Shown here: positions 1 to 7,806 of the stretch, in pieces
How the letters are laid out: each line of letters opens with the position of its first letter
Position numbering within the stretch: the stretch's first letter is position 1
Source: GCA-003244245 sp963712995
GTDB taxonomy: Bacteria; Actinomycetota; Actinomycetes; Mycobacteriales; Pseudonocardiaceae
Length of the DNA: 64,000 bases
Direction: 5' to 3'
Assembly: GCA_963712995.1 (NCBI GenBank)
Contig: CAVQKH010000017.1
Coordinates: 62,001 to 126,000, forward strand
Position numbers and translations under genes: made by a program
The notes under the pieces: generated by a model
What the model saw: the letters and a program-made list of their open reading frames with translations, nothing else
The model's database searches: none
Told to the model about the DNA's origin: nothing

Positions 1-1
1 C

Positions 2-520
2 TTCGACGCCGCCCTGTTCGGCAGCATCATCGGGGTCTCGGCGGCCGATGTCTGGACGCTCTGCGCCATCACCGCGTTCGCCGTCGCCGTGATCTTCTGC
101 AACTACCGGGCGCTGCTGTTCGCCACGTTCGACCCCGACGTCGCTGACGTCAGCGGGGTGCGGGTCGCCCGGACCGATGCCCTGCTGATGCTGGTGCTGT
201 CACTGTCCATTCTGGCCACCCTGACCGTCATCGGAGTCACCCTGGTCGCCGCGACGTTGGTGATCCCCGCCGTGGTGGCCCGGATGCTCACCAACCGGTT
301 CGCCCGGATGCTGTGGCTGTCCACCGTCATCGGCGCGCTCTGCGGCCTGGTCGGAATGAACCTCAGCTACCACCTCGACGTGCCCTCCGGTACCACCATC
401 GTGCTTACCGGTGCCGCCTTGTTCGCCACCGTGCTGGTGGCCACTGGTGGTCGACGGCTGCAGCGCACCATGCAACTCGACACCCACAACGAACCCGCCC
501 CCGAGCGCATCGCACGATAG
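2..520 (+). CDS. Metal ABC transporter permease, C-terminal part (ABC-3 family)
   Basis: The reading frame is open from the left edge, so the gene starts outside the window. About 172 residues remain. They are very hydrophobic, with at least four membrane segments. The stretch around FATFDPDVADVSGV is typical of the ABC-3 (ZnuB/MntB) permease family that moves zinc or manganese across the cytoplasmic membrane. The tail is polar and ends EPAPERIAR. The partner ATPase and binding protein would lie to the left. A separate, complete Znu-type operon is present at 26.6-30.2 kb, so this genome has at least two such systems. The metal cannot be told from this fragment. Confidence 0.85.
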   Translation, partial: FDAALFGSIIGVSAADVWTLCAITAFAVAVIFCNYRALLFATFDPDVADVSGVRVARTDALLMLVLSLSILATLTVIGVTLVAATLVIPAVVARMLTNRFARMLWLSTVIGALCGLVGMNLSYHLDVPSGTTIVLTGAALFATVLVATGGRRLQRTMQLDTHNEPAPERIAR

Positions 521-525
521 CGGCA

Positions 526-541
526 AGCCGACGCTTCGGCT
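526..541. terminator. Short hairpin between convergent genes
   Basis: AGCCGA-cgct-TCGGCT forms a 6-bp stem with a 4-nt loop in the 29-bp gap between the permease and the convergent SPFH gene. There is no U-tract. It may act as a weak bidirectional terminator. Confidence 0.35.
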
Positions 542-549
542 CCCTTATC

Positions 550-1824
550 TCAACTGTCCTGCTGTTCGGGGGGCTGGGGCGGTGCCTTCTGAACCGGAGC
601 TTTCTGAGATGGAGCTTTCTGAGATGGAGACTTCTGGGACGGAGACTTCTGGGACGGACCTTTCTGGGACGGCGTCTCCGCACGGTCGGCACCCAGCGAC
701 GGCGTCATCGCCGCATCCGGTGGTGGCACCTCCTTGTGGGCGACCTCCTCAGCGGCGCGGAGCGCGGCTGCCACCTGCGGATCTGTGGGGTTGTCGAACC
801 ACCCGGCGACAGCTTCGTCGTCGTCCTCGGGTCGGCTCGCGGAGACGTATTCTCGGCTTGGTTCGTAGCGGAACACCCCGTCATCACCCGGGGCACCGAG
901 CATCTTGGTGAATCCCTCCAGCGCCTTGCCGAAGTCGCTGGGCACTATCCAGACCTTGTTCGCGTCGCCCTGGGCCATCTGCGGCAACGTCTGCAGGTAC
1001 TGGTATGCGAGCAACTCGGGTGTCGGCCGGCCCGCCTTGATCGCATTGAAAACCTTCTCGATCGCCTTCGCCTGGCCCTGCGCCTGGAGGTACCGCGCGG
1101 CCCGTTCACCATGGGCGCGCAGGACGCGAGACTGCCGCTCGGCTTCCGCGGTGAGGATCGCGGCCTCCTTGGCACCCTGAGCGGAGAGGATCGCGGCCTG
1201 CTTCTGGCCCTCCGCGGTCTTGATCGCCGATTCGCGCTGGCCCTCGGCGGTGAGGATGGTGGCGCGCTTCTCCCGGTCGGCGCGCATCTGCTTCTCCATC
1301 GAGTCCTGGATGGACGGCGGTGGATCGATCGCTTTGAGCTCCACCCGGCCGACCCGGATCCCCCACCGCCCGGTCGCCTCGTCCAGCACCCCGGACAGCT
1401 GACCGTTGATGAAGTCTCGTGAGGTCAGGGTGTCCTCCAGGCTCATCCCGCCGACGACGTTACGCAATGTGGTGGTGGCCAACTGCTCGACCGCAGCGAC
1501 GTAGTTGGAGATCTCGTACACCGCGTCTTTGGGGTTGGTCACCCGGAAGTACACGACGGTGTCGATGTCCACGGTCAGGTTGTCCTTGGTGATCACTGAC
1601 TGCGGGGGGAAGGAGACCACCTGCTCCCGCAAGTCGATCCGCTGCCGGATCCGGTCGACGAAGGGCACCAGGAAGTTCAGGCCCGGGTTGAAGGTGTTGC
1701 GGTAACGGCCCAGCCTCTCGACCACCGCGGCGGACGCCTGCGGGATCACCACCACCGCCTTGACGACCGTGACAACGATCGCCAGCAGGATGACGGTCAA
1801 GACCACGACCAGGGCAACACTCAT
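550..1824 (-). CDS. SPFH/stomatin-like membrane protein (QmcA/Rv1488 type)
   Basis: A 424-residue protein with one N-terminal membrane segment (about residues 2-24, VALVVVLTVILLA), then an SPFH domain with the ERLGRYRNTFNPGLNFLVPF signature, then an Ala/Glu-rich coiled coil (about 200-290) full of AEGQ repeats. Such proteins form oligomeric rings or microdomains at the inner membrane. The start ATG at 1824 overlaps the stop of nfeD by 4 bp (ATGA), which fixes the start and couples translation; SPFH-NfeD pairs are a known functional unit. The C-terminus is unusual: six Pro-Ser-Gln-Lys-type pentads followed by a Pro/Gln-rich end. Position matches Rv1488 of M. tuberculosis. Confidence 0.93.
   Translation of the reverse strand: MSVALVVVLTVILLAIVVTVVKAVVVIPQASAAVVERLGRYRNTFNPGLNFLVPFVDRIRQRIDLREQVVSFPPQSVITKDNLTVDIDTVVYFRVTNPKDAVYEISNYVAAVEQLATTTLRNVVGGMSLEDTLTSRDFINGQLSGVLDEATGRWGIRVGRVELKAIDPPPSIQDSMEKQMRADREKRATILTAEGQRESAIKTAEGQKQAAILSAQGAKEAAILTAEAERQSRVLRAHGERAARYLQAQGQAKAIEKVFNAIKAGRPTPELLAYQYLQTLPQMAQGDANKVWIVPSDFGKALEGFTKMLGAPGDDGVFRYEPSREYVSASRPEDDDEAVAGWFDNPTDPQVAAALRAAEEVAHKEVPPPDAAMTPSLGADRAETPSQKGPSQKSPSQKSPSQKAPSQKAPVQKAPPQPPEQQDS
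584..673 (-). repeat. Six 15-bp tandem units coding PSQK pentads
   Basis: Six in-frame units of 15 bp sit near the 3' end of the SPFH gene, beginning at 584, 599, 614, 629, 644 and 659. Units 2 and 3 are identical, as are units 4 and 5. They encode a basic, disordered tail of five-residue repeats (PSQKS, PSQKA, PSQKG variants). Confidence 0.9.
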
Positions 1825-2249
1825 GGAAGCTCCCCCATCACAACGGCAGTCGCTCCGGAGATGTTCATCACCGTCACGCGCTGGCCAGGCTCCAGTACCT
1901 CGGTTTCGTCGTACGCTCGCGCAGACCACAGCTCACCGCGAAGCTTGATCTTGCCACCGTGCGCGTCGACGGTGCTGATAACGATCGCCTTGTCGCCTAG
2001 CAACGCGTCGACGTTAGTCGACACCTGGCCAGCGCGGTACCGGCGCATCAGCACCGGCCGGGCCAGCACGGTCAGCGCCACCGAGGTGCCGGCGAACACC
2101 GCGACGTCCAGCCAGATCGATGCTCCCAAGGCCGCGAATCCCGCAGCCGCCAGCGCGCCCAGCCCGAGCATCATCAGCACGAAACCACCCGAGAGCACCT
2201 CGGCAACGATCAGCACAAGCCCGGCGACGAGCCACACCACAGCGGCCAT
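1821..2249 (-). CDS. NfeD-like membrane protein
   Basis: 142 residues: two closely spaced membrane hairpins (about residues 3-60, AAVVWLVAGLVLIVAEVL) followed by a small soluble beta-barrel (about 80-142) with GKIKLRGELWSARA and a VxVxxxxGxTAVV end, as in the NfeD OB-fold domain. It lacks the protease domain of long NfeD proteins. It is translationally coupled to the downstream SPFH gene through an ATGA overlap. NfeD barrels are thought to help SPFH assemblies at the membrane. The position matches Rv1487 in the mycobacterial hemZ region. Confidence 0.93.
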   Translation of the reverse strand: MAAVVWLVAGLVLIVAEVLSGGFVLMMLGLGALAAAGFAALGASIWLDVAVFAGTSVALTVLARPVLMRRYRAGQVSTNVDALLGDKAIVISTVDAHGGKIKLRGELWSARAYDETEVLEPGQRVTVMNISGATAVVMGELP

Positions 2250-2302
2250 GTGTCCATATTGGCAGATCTTCGACCGGGTTTGGCGCTGTGATCGTCACGA
2301 GG

Positions 2303-3163
2303 TCACCGTGGCTGCGCCGTGACGAAGTCGATCAGTGCCTCCACGGCACCCAGCAGCGCCGGTTCAAGATCGCGAAAGCCCCCTACGGAGCCCAGCACCC
2401 GGCACCAGCCCTGCGCTGGATCCGCCACCCCGCGCCGGTCCACCCAACCCAACGCCACGCATACACCGTCCTTCCACGACACCCCCCGCGGCACGTCCGG
2501 CCAGCCTGAGATACCCACCGCAGCGGGCCGTACCGCCTGCCAGATGTCGACGTATGGGTGACCGGTGACCAACACATCCGCCGAGCGCACCGCCTGCACG
2601 AGACGGCTCTCCTTGCTGCCCTCGACCAGGTGATCGACGAGCACGCCGAGCCTCCGGTGGGGTGCCGGGCCGAACTCCGCGACCCGCTCGGCCAGCTGGT
2701 CTATACCCTCGAGCGGTTCCACGACCACACCGTCCACCCGCAGATCATGCCCCCAGATCCGCTCGACGAGCTCCGCGTCGTGCTTGCCCTCCACCCAGAT
2801 CCGGCTGGCCTGTGCGATCCGGGCCCGCTGTCCCAGCACCCGGACCGAGCCGGACGCCGATCGGGTCACCGCCACGGCGGCCGGCGCAACCGGCCGGACC
2901 AGCGTGACCGGGTCACCGTCGAGCAGGAAGGCCGCCCGCCGTAGCGGGAAGGTCCGGACTCGGCCCTTGCCGTCCTCCAACAGCACCCCATCGCGTTCGC
3001 AACGCAGAACGGCCCCGCAGAATCCGCTGCCGGCGTCCTCCACGACCAGGCCTGGCTCGGCCAGCAGCTGCGGCACCTCCCGGCGCCGGTGTGACGGCAG
3101 TGCCTGCGGCCTGTGTCCCGCGCCGTAACCCGGTGCGCTGCCGCGAGCGTTCCTCGGGGTCAT
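2303..3163 (-). CDS. DUF3097 family protein
   Basis: 286 residues, widespread in actinobacteria and of unknown function. The N-terminal third has a GxVxxCERDGVLLEDGKGRVRTFPL segment that reads like a small beta barrel. The centre has WVEGKHDAELVERIWG and, about 45 residues later, LGVLVDHLVEGSKE. The EGKxDA-type motif followed by a VxVDxLxxGS segment resembles a TOPRIM-like fold such as that of RNase M5; this is my inference. The end carries GISGWPDVPRGVSWKDG, a family hallmark. It ends 54 bp upstream of nfeD in the same direction and may share its transcript. No secretion signal is seen. Confidence 0.85.
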   Translation of the reverse strand: MTPRNARGSAPGYGAGHRPQALPSHRRREVPQLLAEPGLVVEDAGSGFCGAVLRCERDGVLLEDGKGRVRTFPLRRAAFLLDGDPVTLVRPVAPAAVAVTRSASGSVRVLGQRARIAQASRIWVEGKHDAELVERIWGHDLRVDGVVVEPLEGIDQLAERVAEFGPAPHRRLGVLVDHLVEGSKESRLVQAVRSADVLVTGHPYVDIWQAVRPAAVGISGWPDVPRGVSWKDGVCVALGWVDRRGVADPAQGWCRVLGSVGGFRDLEPALLGAVEALIDFVTAQPR

Positions 3164-3236
3164 GGCAGCGACGCTAACCGGATGACGGTTTCATGCGGTG
3201 CAGCCACGCCGCGTGTACCCGTCGCGAGTCGGCCCT

Positions 3237-3341
3237 CCGATCGCCAGCACCGCCGGCGGTAGTCCGATCGCCAGCACCGCCGGCGGTAGTCCGATCGCCA
3301 GCACCGCCGGCGGTAGTCCGATCGCCAGCACCGCCGGCGGT
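3237..3341. repeat. 27-bp tandem repeat, 3.9 copies, intergenic
   Basis: Copies start at 3237, 3264, 3291 and 3318; the first three are identical and the fourth is cut off after 24 bp. There are no spacers. Each unit contains the self-complementary core CCGCCGGCGG and starts with CCGATCGCC. The array lies between the divergent DUF3097 gene and the plus-strand gene at 3.4 kb, so it occupies their shared promoter region. Copy number should be unstable between strains. Confidence 0.95.
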
Positions 3342-3380
3342 GTTCTACGCTTCTACTCCGTGCCCTGTCCCAGCGCGACA

Positions 3381-4154
3381 TTGACCGTATGGGCCTCAGC
3401 TTGGCTACACGGTTGCGCCGCCCCTGACGCTGTGATCGACGGCCTGCACACTTGGGCAGGTCTGCATGAGGTCGTCGCGGTCGACGAAGCTACCGCACAG
3501 CAGCTCGACCTGCCGGCGCCCGGCGAGGTCCCGACCTCTGTGGTCGGCCTGCTGGCCGCGGCCCGGCGGGCTGGTGCGGGCACCGGCCAACTGCTGTTAC
3601 CAGTGCCCGGTGACGTGCGGGGACTTCCGCCCGAGGGATCGTTGGCCTCCGCGGCGCTGGGCAGCGGCGAGGTCGCTGTATTCACCGACGCGGAGCTGGC
3701 AGCGGTGCCGGCGGCCGTCGCTGACGGCGTGCTGCGCTGGACCGTGTACACCGACGGCCCGTTCCCCCCAGCCCCTGAACCAGCCCTGGCCGACGCTGAG
3801 CATGGTCTGCGCGGAGCGGTTCGCCAGGCAGCCACCACGCTGGTGGAACTCGGCGTCGCCCGGCACCGCCCCGGGGTCCGCGCCGAGATCGCTGAGGCCC
3901 TGGAGCTCCGGACCCGACCGCCATGGCCCGAGGGCACGCCGGCACGAGCGCTGCGGGTGCTCGAGCAGGCCGATGAGGTGGAGGCCATCCTGCGCGCCGC
4001 CGACACCGACAACATCGGAGGTGCGGTGTCCGCATCGGTTGCGGCCGCCCGCTCCGCGGTGCTGCGACCGCTGTTCACCGCGGTGCGGGAGGCCCGGCGC
4101 TCCGCGGTCGCCGAAGCGGTGCGGGCCCTGACCCCGCGCGCGGGCCGGCGCTGA
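3381..4154 (+). CDS. Conserved actinobacterial protein (positional counterpart of Rv1486c)
   Basis: About 257 residues, rich in Ala and Leu, cytoplasmic, no known catalytic motif. The N-terminus reads TVWASAWLHGCAAPDAVIDG. The second half is helical with many Ala/Arg/Glu (ALRVLEQADEVEAILRAAD), possibly coiled. It is convergent with hemH, exactly as Rv1486c is with hemZ in M. tuberculosis, so I take it as the positional counterpart; function unknown. The start is uncertain: I chose TTG at 3381, which gives a compact N-terminus; GTG at 3360 is in frame. Neither has a good ribosome binding site, so leaderless translation is possible. The frame also runs back through the 27-bp repeats, which I do not regard as coding. 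Confidence 0.7.
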   Translation: MTVWASAWLHGCAAPDAVIDGLHTWAGLHEVVAVDEATAQQLDLPAPGEVPTSVVGLLAAARRAGAGTGQLLLPVPGDVRGLPPEGSLASAALGSGEVAVFTDAELAAVPAAVADGVLRWTVYTDGPFPPAPEPALADAEHGLRGAVRQAATTLVELGVARHRPGVRAEIAEALELRTRPPWPEGTPARALRVLEQADEVEAILRAADTDNIGGAVSASVAAARSAVLRPLFTAVREARRSAVAEAVRALTPRAGRR

Positions 4155-4203
4155 CCGGGCTCGGACCGATGGTGTGGCGCGAATTCGATGTGCTCCGGCT
4201 CTA

Positions 4204-5226
4204 TTACGCAGGTGCACAACAGTCCGGCGTGCAGGGAGCGCCATCGACACCCTGGCCGGCTGCCGGGACCTGCGAGCAGCGGCGGGCGGGCGTGCCATGC
4301 ACCTGCTCGGCGATGAGCTCCACCACCATCTGAGCGAAGCGTGGGTCGGTGCCCGGGGTGGCGGCTCGGATGAAACCCATACCCAAGGTGGCCGCCCGCT
4401 GCCGGGCCTCGTGATCGAGGTCCCACAGCACCTCAAGGTGGTCGGAGACAAAACCGACGGGTGCCACGACGACCCCAGGCACAGCCTGGGAGTGCAGCGC
4501 GTCAAGGTGGTCGATCAAGTCCGGAGCCAGCCACGGCACCTGCGGGGGCCCGGAACGGGACTGCCACACGACGTCATAGTTACGCACCGTGGCTGTCGCG
4601 GCGATAAGCCGGGCGGCCTCGGCGACCTGCTGGGAATAGCGGTGACCGCCCTGCGAGACGAGGCCGGCCGCGGCGTCCGCGGCCATCGGCACCGAGTGCG
4701 CGGTGAATACCACCCTGGCTTTCCGGCTGGCCTGCTCACAGGCCGTGCGTAGGGCGTCGGCGCATGCCGCAATGAACAGCGGATGATCGAAGAACTGTCT
4801 GAGCTTGATCAGCTGTGGCGCCCCGAACCCGACCGCATTCCGGGCTCTGGCGATGTCCTCGTGGTACTGCCGACACCCCGAGTACCCGCCCCACGCCGAG
4901 GTGGCGAAAACCGCAGCGGTGCGCACCCCGTCGGCGGCCATCCTCGCGACGGTGTCCTCCACCATCGGGTGCCAGTTGCGGTTGCCGAAATACACCGGCA
5001 GGTCAAGCCCGGTGTCGGCGAGCGCCTGCTCGATCGCGGTGATCAGGGTACGGTTGCACTCATTGATCGGCGACATTCCTCCGAAGTGCAGGTAGTGCTG
5101 CGCTACCTCATCGAGCCGCTGCGGCGGTACACCCCGGCCGCGAGTGACGTTCTCGAGGAATGGGCGCACCTCGCTGGGGCCTTCCGGCCCCCCGAACGAG
5201 AGCAGCAACAGTGCATCGATAGGCAT
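4204..5226 (-). CDS. hemH: Ferrochelatase (coproporphyrin ferrochelatase)
   Basis: 340 residues. Inserts Fe2+ into (copro)porphyrin at the end of heme synthesis. The N-terminus PIDALLLLSFGGPEGP is the ferrochelatase start. The metal-ligand histidine sits in FGNRNWHPMVEDT, and FTAHSVPMAAD holds the second conserved His region. The C-terminus ends CTPDCCAPA, which with an upstream Cys (RRCSQV) fits the C-terminal 2Fe-2S cluster ligands found in actinobacterial ferrochelatases. The start ATG at 5226 lies 5 bp after the inhA stop, so it is the last gene of a fabG-inhA-hemH operon, as in mycobacteria. In Gram-positive actinobacteria this enzyme works in the coproporphyrin-dependent route (often named cpfC). 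Confidence 0.96.
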   Translation of the reverse strand: MPIDALLLLSFGGPEGPSEVRPFLENVTRGRGVPPQRLDEVAQHYLHFGGMSPINECNRTLITAIEQALADTGLDLPVYFGNRNWHPMVEDTVARMAADGVRTAAVFATSAWGGYSGCRQYHEDIARARNAVGFGAPQLIKLRQFFDHPLFIAACADALRTACEQASRKARVVFTAHSVPMAADAAAGLVSQGGHRYSQQVAEAARLIAATATVRNYDVVWQSRSGPPQVPWLAPDLIDHLDALHSQAVPGVVVAPVGFVSDHLEVLWDLDHEARQRAATLGMGFIRAATPGTDPRFAQMVVELIAEQVHGTPARRCSQVPAAGQGVDGAPCTPDCCAPA

Positions 5227-5231
5227 ACCAA

Positions 5232-5999
5232 CTAAACGCCGACGGCGTGGAAGCCACCGTCGGCCCACACCATCGAGCCGGTGGTGACAGGCAGCCAGTC
5301 GGAGAGCAGGGCGCAGACCGTGCGGGCTACCGGAGTGGGATCGTCGATGTTCCAGCCCAGCGGTGCGCGACCGTTCCAGGCGTTCTCGAAGGTCGCGAAG
5401 CCAGGGATGGACTTGGCGGCCAGCGTGCGCACCGGACCCGAGGCCACCAGGTTCACCCGGATGCCGTCGGGGCCGAGGTCGCGGGCCAGGTAGCGACATA
5501 CTGACTCCAACGCCGATTTCGCCACCCCCATCCAGTCATAGGCGGGCCAGGCTTGCCGGTTGTCGAAGTCCATCCCGACGATCGAGGCACCCCGGCCGAG
5601 CAACGGCAGGCATGCCATCGCCAGCGACTTGAACGAGTAGGCGGAGACCTGCAACGCCGTGGCCACATCCGGCCACGGCGCGCTCAGAAACTCCCCACCC
5701 AGGCAGGATGCCGGAGCGAAGCCGATGGAGTGCAAGACCCCGTCCAGCCCGTCGACGTGGTCACCGAGTCGGTGCGCCAGCGAGTCCAGCTGGCCCTGGT
5801 CGGCCACGTCGAGTTCGAGCACCGGGGCCGGCTGGGGCAGCCGCTGCGCGATCCTCTCCACCAGAGACAACCGGCCGTACCCGGTGAGCACCACCTGCGC
5901 ACCCTGCTCCTGAGCCACCCTCGCAACGTGGAATGCGATCGAGGCATCGGTGATCACCCCGGTGACCAGTAACCGCTTGCCTTCGAGCAGCCCCGTCAC
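5232..5999 (-). CDS. inhA: NADH-dependent enoyl-ACP reductase (FabI/InhA)
   Basis: 255 residues, a short-chain dehydrogenase that carries out the last reduction of each FAS-II elongation cycle. It begins TGLLEGKRLLVTGVITD, very like InhA of mycobacteria, and keeps HSIGF (the Ser94 region that contacts isoniazid-NAD in M. tuberculosis), AYDWMGVAKSALES (catalytic Tyr and Lys) and the end TVCALLSDWLPVTTG. The InhA substrate-binding loop is shorter here. Start is GTG at 5999: a strong GGGGAGGAGG lies just upstream (around 6006-6015), and an upstream ATG in frame gives a non-conserved extension. Lies 57 bp after fabG, before hemH. Confidence 0.96.
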   Translation of the reverse strand: MTGLLEGKRLLVTGVITDASIAFHVARVAQEQGAQVVLTGYGRLSLVERIAQRLPQPAPVLELDVADQGQLDSLAHRLGDHVDGLDGVLHSIGFAPASCLGGEFLSAPWPDVATALQVSAYSFKSLAMACLPLLGRGASIVGMDFDNRQAWPAYDWMGVAKSALESVCRYLARDLGPDGIRVNLVASGPVRTLAAKSIPGFATFENAWNGRAPLGWNIDDPTPVARTVCALLSDWLPVTTGSMVWADGGFHAVGV

Positions 6000-6056
6000 G
6001 TGTCCTCCTCCCCCACTGTCGTACCGCATGGATACCCGCACTGGTTCGGTACCCGC

Positions 6057-6761
6057 TCAGTGACCCATGCCCAGGCCGCCGTCCACCGGTAGCACCGCCC
6101 CGGTGATGTACCCGGCTGCGTCCGAGGCGAGGAATGTCACGACCGCGGCGACCTCCTCGGGGCTGGCCTGCCGGCGCAGCGGGATCGAGCTCAGGATCTC
6201 ATCTCGGCGCGCCTGGCTGACCTCCGCGGTCATCTCGGTGTCGACGTAGCCGGGCGAGACCACATTCGCCGTGATCGAGCGGGAACCCAGCTCACGCGCG
6301 ATGGACCGGGCGACACCGATCAACCCGGCTTTACTGGCCGCATAGTTCACCTGGCCAGGGGCACCGGAGAGCGCCACGACCGAGGAGATGAACACCATCC
6401 GGCCCCAACGGGCCCGCAGCATGCTCTTGGCGGCGCATTTGGCCACTCGATAGGCACCGGTGAGGTTGGTGTCCAGGACCCGGGAGAACTGGTCCTCGGT
6501 CATCCGCAGCAGCAACGTGTCGTCGGTGATCCCGGCGTTGGAGACGAGCACCTCGATCGGCCCGTGTGCCTGCTCCGCCACGGCGAAGGCGGCCTCGACG
6601 GCCGCCCCGTCGGTGACGTCGCAGCGAACCCCGAGCACGTCCTCGGGCACGCCGGAACCGCGATGGGTCACGGCAACCCGGTCGCCCTGCTTGGCGAAGG
6701 CGCGGGCGATGGCAAGCCCGATACCACGGTTGCCGCCGGTGACGAGGACGGAACGGCTCAC
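6057..6761 (-). CDS. fabG: 3-oxoacyl-ACP reductase (FabG/MabA)
   Basis: 234 residues. NADPH-dependent reduction of 3-oxoacyl-ACP, the first reductive step of FAS-II. Features in order: VLVTGGNRGIGLA nucleotide-binding loop (residues 5-17), NAGITDDTLL (about 90-99), catalytic Ser in VFISSVVALSGAPGQ and YAASKAGLIG (catalytic Tyr and Lys, about 140-145), end GAVLPVDGGLGMGH. Start GTG at 6761 with GAAGGAGCG upstream. First gene of a fabG-inhA-hemH transcript. Its leader holds a perfect 15-bp tandem duplication (6785-6814), discussed separately. Confidence 0.96.
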   Translation of the reverse strand: MSRSVLVTGGNRGIGLAIARAFAKQGDRVAVTHRGSGVPEDVLGVRCDVTDGAAVEAAFAVAEQAHGPIEVLVSNAGITDDTLLLRMTEDQFSRVLDTNLTGAYRVAKCAAKSMLRARWGRMVFISSVVALSGAPGQVNYAASKAGLIGVARSIARELGSRSITANVVSPGYVDTEMTAEVSQARRDEILSSIPLRRQASPEEVAAVVTFLASDAAGYITGAVLPVDGGLGMGH

Positions 6762-6784
6762 CTACGCTCCTTCGATCGCACTGC

Positions 6785-6814
6785 GAATCGCTGATTGGGG
6801 AATCGCTGATTGGG
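6785..6814 (-). repeat. Perfect 15-bp tandem duplication in the fabG leader
   Basis: Two adjacent identical copies (6785-6799, 6800-6814) of GAATCGCTGATTGGG on the plus strand, CCCAATCAGCGATTC in the direction of fabG. The pair ends 24 bp before the fabG GTG and sits in the 61-bp gap after the VWA gene. It may be an operator with two sites, or a simple slippage duplication. Confidence 0.85.
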
Positions 6815-6822
6815 CGAGGCCC

Positions 6823-7806
6823 TTACGGTAGTCGCTGCCCGATGGCCAATGCGCCGGCGGCGGCGAGTATCGCGGCGAGGGTACCCGCGATCAGCCACGG
6901 CTTGCCGGCGTCGGCTCGCTTGGTTTCGTAGCCGATCTGCTCCCCCAGCGTGTTGACGACGTCACTGAGCTGGTCGGCGCTACTGGCGTCGTAGAACTGC
7001 CCACCGGAGAGCTCCGCGATCCGCCGGATCGACTCGTCATCGGCAGGCACCGGCTGGTGCTCACCGTTGATGTCCACCTGGCCGTAGGCGGTGCCGAAGG
7101 AGATCGCCGAGATCGGGATCTTGGCGGCGGCCGCGGCGCGGGCCGCGGTGAACGCGCCACGTGGATCGTCGCCCTCAGGCGTTGGTACGGTCTGCTTGCC
7201 GTCGGTGAGCAGCACGATGCGAGCCGGCGGCGGTCCTTGCGCATCCGAGACCACGGCGCCGAACGCCTCGATCGAGGACAGACTCGCAAAAATAGCCTCA
7301 CCGGTGCCGGTGGCTTCAGCCAGCTTGAGACTGTCGACGGCCCGGATCACCGAGGCTCTCTCGGTGGTGGGCGAGACCAGCACGGTGGCCGAACCGGCGA
7401 AGGACACCAGCCCCAGGTTCACCCCGGGGGTGAGTTCGTGAGCGAATCGCTTCGCCTCCCGCTGGGCGGCCGCGATCCTGCTCGGTTCGATATCGGTGGC
7501 CCGCATGGACAGTGACACGTCGATCACCAGCATGACGGTGGCCCGGTTCCGCGGCACCTTCCGCTCCGCGGTCGGGCCGGCTAGCGCGACGGTGAACAGC
7601 ACCAGGGCGCTCAGCAGCAGCGCCACCGGTAGGTGGCGCTGCCAGCCCTGACGCTTGGGGGCGACCCGCTCCAGCATGGCGAGGTTGGCAAAGCGCAGCA
7701 CCTGCCGGCGCCGCCGCCGCTGCATCCAGACGTAGCCGATCACCAGCGCGGCGACCACCACCAGCAGCAGGAACCACAGCGGAGCGGTGAATCCGCCGAG
7801 GCTCAT
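6823..7806 (-). CDS. VWA-domain membrane protein (Rv1481 type)
   Basis: 327 residues. N-terminal membrane segment (about 6-28), a basic stretch, a second segment (about 60-80), then a von Willebrand A domain with the metal-ion site DVSLSM (about residue 97), and a C-terminal membrane segment (about 302-322). This is the BatA-like layout with the VWA domain facing one side of the membrane. The start ATG at 7806 overlaps the DUF58 stop by 4 bp (ATGA). With MoxR and DUF58 proteins it forms the MoxR-DUF58-VWA set, thought to act as an AAA+ chaperone system in envelope maintenance. Position equals Rv1481. Confidence 0.92.
   Translation of the reverse strand: MSLGGFTAPLWFLLLVVVAALVIGYVWMQRRRRRQVLRFANLAMLERVAPKRQGWQRHLPVALLLSALVLFTVALAGPTAERKVPRNRATVMLVIDVSLSMRATDIEPSRIAAAQREAKRFAHELTPGVNLGLVSFAGSATVLVSPTTERASVIRAVDSLKLAEATGTGEAIFASLSSIEAFGAVVSDAQGPPPARIVLLTDGKQTVPTPEGDDPRGAFTAARAAAAAKIPISAISFGTAYGQVDINGEHQPVPADDESIRRIAELSGGQFYDASSADQLSDVVNTLGEQIGYETKRADAGKPWLIAGTLAAILAAAGALAIGQRLP

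Noticed and set aside
313..1422. Long plus-strand reading frame opposite the SPFH gene
   Set aside because: It is the antisense of a well-conserved protein, with Arg/His-rich composition typical of shadow frames in GC-rich DNA.
3237..3341. Possible CRISPR array
   Set aside because: The units are contiguous with no spacers, and no cas genes are in the window.
3198..3380. N-terminal extension of the Rv1486c-like protein through the tandem repeats
   Set aside because: The repeat-encoded peptide is low-complexity and reading of the repeat is a by-product of its length being a multiple of three.
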